From Guyanagaster necrorhizus (Eukaryota; Basidiomycota; Agaricomycetes; Agaricales; Physalacriaceae), in the NCBI RefSeq assembly GCF_019112545.1, contig NW_025064880.1:745337-809336 (forward strand): DNA of 64,000 nt. The letters are read 5' to 3'. The notes beneath the pieces were generated by a model that was given only the letters and a program-made list of their open reading frames with translations, ran no database searches and was not told where the DNA came from. Positions 47,826 through 57,319 of the stretch are shown in pieces. Made by a program: the position numbers and the translations under genes. Each line of letters opens with the position of its first letter. Position 1 is the stretch's first letter.

Positions 47826-48351
47826 ATGAATTTTTCTGTACTTAAAAAAGCACACAAAAATCGTATTATACCTCAAGTTAGAGAAGAGGACCTTAAAGAA
47901 ACATTTGTGAGAGGTATGTCTTTGTTGCCTTCGTCCAAGGACAGGTGAAGCAGGGCATTGCACGTCAGGAAGCGGGCCGGTATGTTGAAGCGCTGGATCC
48001 CTGTTCAACCCAATAACGAGCGTGCTAGGGTGGCCAATCAATCAACAAAACCGAAAACAATGTTCAGTTACTCCATATACCGACTATGATTCGTGTGTCC
48101 TGCCAATTAACGCGTTCCTTGGAACAAAACAGAAAGATTGCACGACGCATTTTGGTTGAAAAGGTAATCGATTTAATAGCCTCCCGTCCATGATAACTAA
48201 GCGTGCGTTGGACAAGTTGGACAAAATTGCTAATCCTGGACTATCAAAAGACGAGGTGGGCCGAGCGAAGCAGCGTGAACGAGAACGTCAACGCAGAAAG
48301 AAAGCCAAGAAAAAAGGCCTCAAAGCTGACACGGGGGAGGCAGAGTCTTGA
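47826..48351 (+). CDS. GGQ-domain peptide release factor-like protein (mtRF-R/Rso55 type)
   Basis: Class I release-factor family protein without codon-recognition domains, like C12orf65 (MTRFR) and yeast Rso55, which rescue stalled mitochondrial ribosomes. Start [20 protein letters not shown] is the first in-frame ATG; R/K content would suit import but no clear presequence is seen. The catalytic loop [16 protein letters not shown] is assembled over two introns around an 11-base exon (47969-47979). After that come [33 protein letters not shown] and [14 protein letters not shown], then a basic tail ([15 protein letters not shown]) ending ADTGEAES, typical of the family. About 130 aa. It follows MZM1 by 54 bp on the same strand; an upstream non-coding exon or an N-terminal exon inside MZM1 cannot be excluded. 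Confidence 0.85.
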
Positions 48352-48493
48352 GAATAGGTACTGTTGTTAGATACAAATTATTTAAACATGTACTCAAAAT
48401 TGAACATCGGCAATCCCCGTTGCACTGACTTGGTTAAGGTTGGTTTTCTTCCGTCACGTCTCTATCTTGGGAGCACTATCCACATTGTCAAGA

Positions 48494-50424
48494 ATGTCAG
48501 GAGGCGGCCTTCACTCTCTTGCAACCATTATCAAACGGTGCGTCCTCAACGTGGAATGCGTTTTCAACTGGCTCATCGTCCAACATCAGCCTTGAAGCCG
48601 CGACTTCGCGTATCGAGGACTTAGCCTCCGGGAATGTATGGCCTCCTAAAGATGACGAACCCAAAGCTGCCCCGGTTCCATCCAGAGGTGCCATTTCACC
48701 ACCTCCACCACCGCCTCCAGCCCCTGCTGCTGCCCAAGAATTACCCAGGAGCGTCATTGCGTACGACCAAGTCGTAGTCGAAGGAAAATTAAAGCCTTTT
48801 GTTGAGCTCACCAAGTTTGCTGGCCCGAACGTCATTGAAACGGTACGTTGCTGTATTCAGCCTTGGTCTGTGTTCGCGTACAATTTCAAGTATCTAGGTC
48901 GCCCTGGTCGAGAAGCAATTTGCAGACGTCCGCAGCCTTCTTCTGGCGAGCGCCGCTTGCCAGAAGCCCGATGATACAAAGATCCAAGAGCTCATAAAGC
49001 CACTGCAACAAACTATCGAAGCAATTATTAGCTTGAAAGACAAGAAGCGCTCGGATAGAGATTGGTACAATCATCTTGTTGTTATTGGAGAAGGAGCGCC
49101 TTCCGTAGGATGGGTAATCAATGTGCGCTGCTTTCTTTGCTCTGAGACCGGTGCTCTGACTTCATTTCATTCAGCCCAAACCAGGACCCTATCTCAACGA
49201 GGTCAAAGATGCCGTGACTTTCTGGGGAAACAGAATTATCAAGGAGTTCAAGAACAAGTCAGTATATATGTCCATTGTCTCTTAACATCATATTTATGTA
49301 TTCACAGGGATCCAAAACACGTAAAATGGGTGGCATCGTACATTTCTCTCATAGAGGAAACGCGCAAGTATGTGGTCGAATTCCACACGACTGGATTATC
49401 GTGGAATCCAAGGGTGTGTCCGCTCTCTATGTGCTCCTTTGGGCCTTCTCTGATGTACTTGGGGAAAGGGTATCTCTGTAGCGGATTATAGACCTCCTCC
49501 TGCCCCTGGCGCGGGTGGACCGCCACCACCACCGCCACCACCTGCGGTAGCCCCTCCTCTTTCCTCTGGTTCTGTCACTACTGGGGGCGCGGCCGCGGTT
49601 TTTGCTGAAATCAATCGGGGCGAGGAAGTCACGAAAGGCTTGCGCAAGGTCGACAAGAGTGAAATGACTCACAAGAATCCGGCTTTGCGAGCTAGCAGTG
49701 CAGTTCCAAGTGCGCCCGGTTCAACTGGTATGTTATGCATGCCTTTCGATGTGTACTCCTGCCTCATCTACATCTAGTGCCCAAGAAACCCGTTCGTCCT
49801 TCTAAGCCTCAATCACTGATGGGCAGGAAACCGGCCAAGTTCGCATTGGAGGGGAAAGTCTGGAACATTGTAAGCATATTTCTTTTGGCGTTTATCGTCT
49901 TTCTTAATCTCACGATGTTTTCAGGAGTATCAAGAAGACGAACGAAGCTTGGTCGTTGAAGAATGTCAGCTCAATCAAGCTGTGAACATATTTGGTTGCA
50001 AGAACGCAGTCGTTCAAATCAAAGGCAAAGTGAACGCAGTCGCACTTGGTAAGCTTCTGTTTATAGATTCTTTATTTCGCCATATCTCACTGACCCCTTG
50101 TCAGTCAACTGTGTAAAGACCTCGGTCGTCATCGAATCGGTAGTCTCGTCTATCTCAGTGACGAAGTCACCATCCTTTGAAATTCAAATAACGGGTATCG
50201 CGCCTATGATCCAGGTGGACTCGACTGATTCTGGACAGATTTATCTGTCGAAAGCGAGCCTGGGGGCCGAGATCATGACGGCGAAGTGTAGTGCTATTAA
50301 CGTCAGCATTCCCGTTGGAGCTGAGGCAGACCCTGACTACGCCGAGCACCCTATTCCCGAAATGCTGAAGACGGTGGTCAAAGACGGACAGTTAGTGACG
50401 GTGGTGGTGGAACACGTTGGTTAA
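48494..50424 (+). CDS. SRV2: Adenylyl cyclase-associated protein (Srv2/CAP)
   Basis: Actin-monomer recycling and cAMP-signalling scaffold. MSGGGLHSLATIIKRLEAAT is the N-terminal oligomerisation/cyclase-binding helix. A Pro run (PPPPPPPAPAAAQ) precedes the helical folded domain with SVIAYDQVVVEGKLKPFVEL, FVELTKFAGPNVIETV, KDKKRSDRDWYNHLVVIGEG and VKDAVTFWGNRIIKEFKNKD. After VADYRPPPAPGAGGPPPPPP a WH2-like stretch has EINRGEEVTKGLRKVDKSEM. Then KPVRPSKPQSLMGRKPAKFA leads to the C-CAP beta-helix: WNIEYQEDERSLVVEECQLN, QAVNIFGCKNAVVQIKGKVN and VDSTDSGQIYLSKASLGAEI. It ends VVVEHVG. Full length (about 520 aa). Confidence 0.96.
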
Positions 50425-50609
50425 TCACAATAACATATACCCTGTACACTTTGAGTGGATTAATGGAATTTTTGGTTTCGAGAAATTGTTAAACGTCACG
50501 AGGCCGAACGAGGTAGCTCTGCTTTGCTCTATCACGGAGCGACGTCGCGTCGTCTTTCACCGTCCCATTTCTTGGATAGACCGTCCACTGAGCTCGTAAC
50601 ATACACGTA

Positions 50610-53600
50610 ATGGACAACGCGGGGTGGCATGCCTTTCGTCGCGCTCAACGAGTACATTTCTTTTGTCTTCTGTATGTAACCTTGATTCGCTCAGCCTTTT
50701 TGCGCAGGAGAGCGAGAGTTTCGTCTCCCCTCAGCGGGGTCCTGACGGGAGGTATCTTCCCGTAGAGCAAATTACACCAATGGATGAACATTTTATTGGC
50801 GGCTTCCATCCTCATATACCCAGTCGCGCCCCATCTCCAGCGCCTCCGTTGCCGCCCAAGGACTGGATTCAGCCAGGTTTCACCAGCAGTCAAGGAAGCC
50901 AACTCACCATGTCTTCTTCCCAAATGACACACTTGAGCGCAATTGAGCGGTCACAGTTGCTCCGGGTTGCTCGAATGAATCCTCATCTCCAGGTATTTAT
51001 GTCGGACACTGTCATTTCATATCTTGTGCTCACAAGATCATTATTTTAGTTCATGGTTGGCCCCCTCCTACGGTAGGTCGCGGCGCGGCGCATCAATTGG
51101 CTTTAATTTATTTACTTAAAAAGATATGACACCGTTGATGAGCACGGAGTATGGCACGGAGCAGCACTCGTAGTTAGTGAGTACTATCATCTTTTCCCTC
51201 AGCTATTTTCTTCATTGTCGTTCAGCGGCCGATGCTGGGTCTACTTACGAGCCACATCCCACTCTGACTTACGAGTGGGACCCCGAACTTCGTACCCGTT
51301 CCGAATACCTCAGACATCAAGGTTCTTCGGGGCATAGCAATAGAGGTAGATCGTTCGACCTTGGACCACATCCTGCCGATCCCCACTCGTCAGTTATGCC
51401 AATCGCACCACCAGGAAGTCCTATGAATGGCAAGACCGCCAGTTTTCACGCCGAGGAATCACCGGGCCAAGAAATTTGGGTATACGGTGGAAATGGAGGG
51501 TACGTGGAACATTGTCTCGGCGTGTCTCCCATTCCCATGGTTACATTTTCACGAAGGACTTTCACCTTTTGGCGGTTCATGATCCATATTCCTTTGGGAC
51601 ACCATGAAATGGCTGTATCGTACTCGATCAACAAAGGACAGAAGCTATATTTTTTCGTCCCAGGGCGAAATCAAAACATGAGATGGGCAGCGTACTCGGT
51701 AAGTGCGCTCAAGGTGCGCGTTATTCAGCCTAATTGTCGTTCTAGTGCAATGGGTTCTCTGCTGGGGTCAATCCCGATGACTTCAGAGGACCTGGTTTTC
51801 ACACTGGGTATGATCCGGTGTGGGTAGATTTACTTGAAAAGCACGCTGAGAAGCCGTTTCATATGTTAATGGGTGGAGGTGATCAGATATATTGCGACGG
51901 GTATGTAACTAGACAATGTTGTGCATTCTTTCCACTCATACAAATTTACCAAGACTGACTCGGGAGCCTGAACTGCAAGAGTGGATTGCAAAAATGAAAC
52001 CCGATGAGAGGAAATCACATCCTCTCAGCGAGGAAATCAGCGAGGCGATTGATAGATTTTATTTCAATCACTATTGTCAGACTTTTCGAAGTGGGGCATT
52101 CGCAAGAGCGAATAGTTCTATGTGAGTTCTCAATATATGGTATTCTGATCGACGTACAATAACATCTTGGGGTTCAAGACCTATGATGAATATGTGTGGT
52201 AGGATTTTTATTTTTATGTAAGATCGATTACGTTGAAAAGGCTTTCAGACGACCATGGTACTGTATCAATCGTTCACTGTTTGCTTCGTACTCACGGTGT
52301 CTCGCCTCTTTACAACAGATATAGTAAGTCGATTTCCATGTACGAGGATTTTCTGATACTTCTCCTCAGATTGATGGGTTTGGCAGCTGTAAGTAACAGG
52401 AATATCAATGTTTAGTGTGCATTTCATCGTGCAACTTTTCAGATCCGGATGATCTCCAGGTTGCACCTGTATTTCAAACGTGAGTAGGCCTTCGGTCATG
52501 TAACAAGGTCTTACTCACCATTTGCATACAGCATCGGCGCGAGGGGCTACTTTTTCTTCTTGTTGTTCCAATGCTTCCTGAACGGTACGCGAGCTTCTCA
52601 TTCTTACGCACGCCTCCGTTTTCACTCTGTAGTCTAGTTGAAATTGATGGTATCAATGATCACCGAGGACAACATGTGAATAGATCTGTCATTATTGGAG
52701 GCCCCGGACCATACGTGAAGCTACATTCTCATTCTTTTCTGGCGTAAGTCCGCTTGAAGGTCGACACGGATGCATTCTCACATTCTCACATACATTTTCA
52801 GCTCTCTTGGACCCCAGGCGGCTATACTAATGTTGGATTGTCGGTACGCTATCTGACATAACATATTTGATTACAACCACTGATAACTTCCAGTGCCGAA
52901 CGAAAGAAAGATCAAGTGTGCAGCCGTTATGAGTATGATAAGATATTTAAGCGATTACAGGAGCTACCAGAGAGTGTGGAGCATCTTATAATACAACTGG
53001 GTATGTCCGACATACTTGGCGATGACTGCAACTAAGTGGGCCCTTAGGTATTCCAATTGCATATCCCCGCATGGTCTTTTTGGAGTCCGCTCTGGAGTCC
53101 AGATTCAATCCTATCGTTGCGCTTAGCAAAACGGGGTCTCTAGGCTTGTCAGGATTTGTTAATAAGTTCAATGCAGATGCAGAACTTTTAGACGATCTGG
53201 TATGTTTCGCCAATATTGTATAAATGGTTTGCTTACTCTGCCTCCAGAACGATCATTGGACTGCTCGTTCTCATAAGGTTTGCACACTTGCTTATCAGTG
53301 AGAGGCCCTTGTCCTTGTTCTGATGATCTTTGACACATAGCGAGAGCGGAATTGGCTTATATTAGAGCTACAGAAAATTGCTTTGGCCAAGCATTTGAGA
53401 ATCACGTTTGTTTCTGGGGACGTTCACTGTGCGGCTGTGGGAGTTTTCAAAACGTTACGAGCCAAAGGCAGAAGCGAGATTCAGCCTTCCGTGGATCATC
53501 GGTACATGGTCAATGTAGTGACAAGTAGGCGCCACTTATGCTGTTACCTGTATGTCTTATTTATTTTTCAGGTGCAATTGTGAATACGCCTCCGTATGTT

Positions 53601-54026
53601 GTTGTTTCGTTGTTTGGTATTCCCGATTAATCATCCGTTTTCCAGGCCAATGGGTGTCATAACGATGGTTTGCTCGCTGGCGTCAAAAAATCATAGGACG
53701 CTTCATCACGTTGAAACTGATGAGACCATGGTGCGCACAGAATCACATAACGATCCACAATATCCATAACCATTTCAAGCTACCGCTTTTTTCCAAAGAC
53801 ACCGACGGTTCTTATCGAAAATTGAGGTATATCATGGGCCGCAGAAATTGGTGTAGCGTTGATTGGGAACAATCTTCGGGCGACCTCATGTTTGATATAC
53901 GCGTTGAGAAGGAGAAAGGTCTTGGAATAACTGTCGGGTAAGATTCATTATGTGCTCTGCGTGTAGGATTGGCTGACACGGATATTCAGGTATTCTATTC
54001 GGACGCCGCCTCCACGTTGGAATTGA
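50610..54026 (+). CDS. PhoD-like metallophosphatase domain protein
   Basis: Large protein with a PhoD-like (alkaline phosphatase D, PF19050/PhoD_2-type) metallophosphoesterase domain; fungal relatives are linked to membrane traffic or cell wall but substrates are unknown. MDNAGWHAFRRAQR joins to ESESFVSPQRGPDGRYLPVE. Then come WHGAALVVT, YEPHPTLTYEWDP, a Ser/Pro linker, and EIWVYGGNGGTFTFWRF. The metal-site blocks include LLMGGGDQIYCDG (GGDQ), FYFNHY, SIPMMNMCDDHDLIDGFGSY (DDHD) and VFVSGDVHCAAVG-like ITFVSGDVHCAAVGVF (GDVH). The C-terminus is WCSVDWEQSSGDLMFDIRVE and YSIRTPPPRWN. More than fifteen introns. No signal peptide or membrane anchor is evident, so cytosolic or peripheral. Confidence 0.88.
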
Positions 54027-54143
54027 GATAAACGACCTATACATAGCTAAAACTTATTAAGTACACACTTCTATGCTTTCATATACCCATTGGAGGATCT
54101 CCTAATTACGTTTATTCGCCATAAATTTACCTGCTACCGTTAC

Positions 54144-55999
54144 TCAAACACTACTTGCTATCAAGGAATCGATGATATTAGCCCCTGCTGCAATATCATC
54201 CATCTCCGTCTGTGGCCAAGGCGATTCACTGGAATGACGCGTCATTACGTTTTCCGCATCCATGTCACCATACTCTGAAGTCGGCTCGCTATGGGCGCTT
54301 TGTACCTCTTGTGGCGCAGGAGACCGGTCTGCAAAATCTTCTGGTTCATAAGCTGTGTAATGTCGCAGTGGGCTTGGCTGCGTCACGGAAGATCCTGGCT
54401 CTGGAGTGGAGCCTACAGCCGCTTGCTTCGCACGCTTGCGAGCCTCTGCCTGTTGACGTTTCCGTAATTTCTGCGCTTTCTTCTCAGCGTCCTCTCTCTC
54501 CTGCTCTGCGAGCTTCAAGAGCTCGACTTTACCTTCCTCTTCTTCCCTTTCATCCAGAGCCCACTGTTCTGCCATATATTCACTATAGCGTTCGCAAATT
54601 GGGCGCCATGTCCTTTCTTGGCCTTCGTGCAGAGTTACGCCGTTCACTAATGCATCTATGTCCGGTGGTGGGGGACAATCGAAATCAGGACCTGGATTTA
54701 TCCGTACGCATGCACTGTTGAATAAGGATATGAATGGATAATACCCTAGTGAGCCATCATCAAAAGGGTTTTCTCGGTGTTCTTTAACACCCTCCCGTGC
54801 TCGCTTCTTCTCCTTGGCTTTCCGAGATGGGTCAATAACGCGAAGCTGAAGGTAGTCGTAGAGGTCTTGAAAGGCGGCGCCCTGGCATTCACCGTTGATG
54901 AAGAAGACAATTCTGGAGTCCGATAGGACCGGAAGCGGCCGCAATTCAGGAGCGGTCTTATGGACGGTGACGGTGGGTCGCTCTGGCTTCGTAGTAGCGG
55001 ACTTTTTGGTGCTACTTGAAGGAACAGATGTCGTGTTAGATAACTTTCCGGAATAATCCATCAAGGCAATCATCTCTTTAGACTGAGGATATTCAAGAAT
55101 CTCGAAGACTTCCTGACCCTTAAGATCTATGGCTATACGCTCGCGTTTGATGTGAGCAGGATCGTGAGGGTCTTTCGCGTCCGCTCGCCGGCGTGGAGGA
55201 AGGCAGATATACATGCCAATGACATCTCCGGAGGTGAAAGAACGCCCATACGGACGTGGGCGGGACAATGTGACCTTCTCACCAGTCTTGTCGCGTATTC
55301 CATAGCTGTACCCATCGAGGCCAACAGGACCATTCAACGGTGCCTCCCTCCTTCCCCAACCGAGTCGAACATGGCTACCCTCTCTGCCAGAATCAACGCT
55401 GTGTTCACCCCCGCCATGCACAATCTTCACTTCCATGAACCAACGTCCTTCGCGAATCGGCGCGTTACAACGGGCGCTCCTAAAGCCCTTTGTTCCAAGA
55501 AGCCCCAGGGCGTCCTTCGTGACGTGGAGAAAAGGACTGCGATCCTCCCAGCTAATCCTACACGAGGTAGGATTAGTCTCGATGGTGTGGCATGGCTGAT
55601 AGCATCCAGGAGGATTGATTCCGGCAGGAGTATATCGAAAGCGGCCACGATTGATTCCAGTCGGGTCAGTTTTGAAGAATTCGGAGCCCTCTTTTAATGG
55701 GGTGAAGTATGGTCCACGAGATATCGATAATCGTGGTCGAGATGAAAGATCTGCTCTAGAGGAAATAATCCTGGTTGACATTATGTATTATTAACTGGCG
55801 GTTATGTACGACAGCAGAAAACGAGAGAAACTGACTCTGGCACAGGTGGTGCTCCTGCCTCTGGCGCGGGAGATGCAGTTGCTGGTGCACGCTTTCGCTT
55901 TTTGCTGGTAGATGGTGTGTGGTTCGCAGGCTGAGGAGAGGGAGGGTGGCGAGGAGGTGATGGCACGGTGTCCGTCATGGCTGGTACGATGACGTCCAT
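54144..55999 (-). CDS. BRE2: COMPASS subunit Bre2/Ash2 (SPRY domain)
   Basis: Bre2/ASH2L stimulates the Set1 H3K4 methyltransferase through its SPRY domain and Sdc1/DPY30-binding helix. Exon 1 codes MDVIVPAMTDTVPSPPRHPP and a basic nuclear-localisation-like KKRKRAPAT. A 79-base intron (donor GTCAGT) joins it to IISSRADLSSRPRLSISRGP. The SPRY domain reads FRYTPAGINPPGCY, GFRSARCNAPIREGRWFMEV, HVRLGWGRREAPLNGPVGLD, GYSYGIRDKTGEKVTLSRPR, FTSGDVIGMYICLPP, then after an insert IVFFINGECQGAAFQDL and LGYYPFISLFNSACVRINPG. A coiled-coil Glu/Lys segment follows, and the end is ANIIDSLIASSV. No PHD finger is present, as in Bre2. The second exon of 1.6 kb has no introns. Confidence 0.92.
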
Positions 56000-56032
56000 T
56001 TTGGGATGCAGCCGTCTTGACGAACTTCCACC
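56000..56032. promoter_or_regulatory. 33-bp spacer between divergent BRE2 and E2 start codons
   Basis: The two ATGs are only 33 bp apart. Both core promoters and 5' leaders must overlap each other or extend into the neighbouring first exon/intron. No TATA box fits here. Confidence 0.6.
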
Positions 56033-56926
56033 ATGACTGCTCTTCGGTAACGAGCTTTCTGTCTATCTACCACCATATATCTCTGATGCCCGTTCTGTGT
56101 ACGCAGTCGAATCCAAAAGGTCCGTTTCTTGCGTTTACTTGTCCTTTGCCATGCTCATCGATGTTGTAGGAACTGAAAGACATTGCATCGAATCCGATAG
56201 AGGTATTCATTCAGCAACACCGACAGTCTCGTTCATTGCAGTAAATTTGTTTAGGGTATCTCTGTTGACACCGCAGATGATAATATGTTCCATTGGAACT
56301 GCTCGATCAAGGCTGCTGTGAGTGTGCACGGTTTATACAGTAGTCCAATCTCGACTGCTCACCGATTTGAGTTCAGTCAGATTCGCCATACAAGGGCGGA
56401 ACTTTCCGTTTTTCGATGATTCTCCCTCAAAATTTTCCCTTCAAAGCACCGAATGTATGCTACTCGACTGTATTCAGTGATGGAAAGCCATCATACTGTG
56501 TCCTAGGTTACGTTCTCCACCAAGATATACCATCCCGGAATCAATGAAGAAGGCAGCATCTGTATTCCCGTGCTCCGCGATGAGGTATGTCTACTGTTGT
56601 ATCGGTGCCACACAGGTCCAACGGAGCCTTTCTGTATTAGTGGAAACCATCAGTTACACTATCATCGGGTGAGTGCAAGACGTGTGTGTGTATACGCGGG
56701 TTGCTCAGTTGACCGTTGTCTAGTTCTTTCTGTCATTCAAGACAAGGTCAACAACCCGAGCACTGACGATCCATTTGAGCCAGATATAGCTGCGGTAGGG
56801 ATATCATACAAGTGTCTAAACTTTGTTGACGATTGTCAACAGCTCCTCAAGAATGACAAGAGCAGGTTTCTTGCTACTGCGAAGGACTGGACGAAGAAGT
56901 ATTTAAAGAATTCTCTGAAAACGTGA
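56033..56926 (+). CDS. Ubiquitin-conjugating enzyme E2
   Basis: E2 with a complete UBC fold. Very short exons splice to MTALRRIQKELKDIASNPIE, then GISVDTADDNMFHWNCSIKA, SDSPYKGGTFRFSMILPQNF, PFKAPN, VTFSTKIYHPGINEEGSIC (active Cys codon 56561-56563), IPVLRDE, WKPSVTLSSVLSVIQDKVNN, PSTDDPFEPDIA and KNDKSRFLATAKDWTKKY. About 150 aa with eight introns. The Cys lies eight residues after the HPx position, as in all E2s, but the usual HPN is HPG. Sequence after the Cys (IPV and DE-WKP) resembles UBE2L3/UbcH7 more than Ubc4 or Ubc12. Exon 2 has only 13 bases (56107-56119). Exact subfamily cannot be fixed by eye. Confidence 0.9.
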
Positions 56927-57319
56927 GGTTTGTTTTGCTGATATATGATGTCTGTAGGTATGCAACATGAGGCTGAATAGGATATATGTATGATACATAC
57001 ATTGTAATTTGTCTACATAAATAACTTAACGCGTTGTATTTGTGTCTGTTGTGGGAATTGATTGCCATGAGGCTCGGATGTGGACCGACCAGAGGCTGAA
57101 GATTTACGACGACGAGCGCCCTTCCTTCGTTCTTGTTTTCCCTGTGCTGGCTGCTGAATCTTCGCCTGTCTGTGTCCGTTATCGTCGTTGTTACGTCCCC
57201 AGGCTTCTGATCTCCATCCAACACAACTACTCGTGTTCAACACGTTGCCTCGTACTTTCCTTTCCGGTCGGAAATCTTGTATGGCTACAGCCCAACGTGT
57301 ATAAAACGAGGGTCCGACA
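56927..57319. other. Intergenic region upstream of the large Ser/Pro-rich gene
   Basis: About 390 bp between two plus-strand genes. Only short frames are present. It presumably contains the E2 terminator and the promoter of the next gene. Confidence 0.45.

Noticed and set aside
47213..48351. A fused MZM1-release factor protein
   Set aside because: The only junction with good splice sites puts the second part out of frame, and MZM1 has its own complete ending. Two genes fit better.
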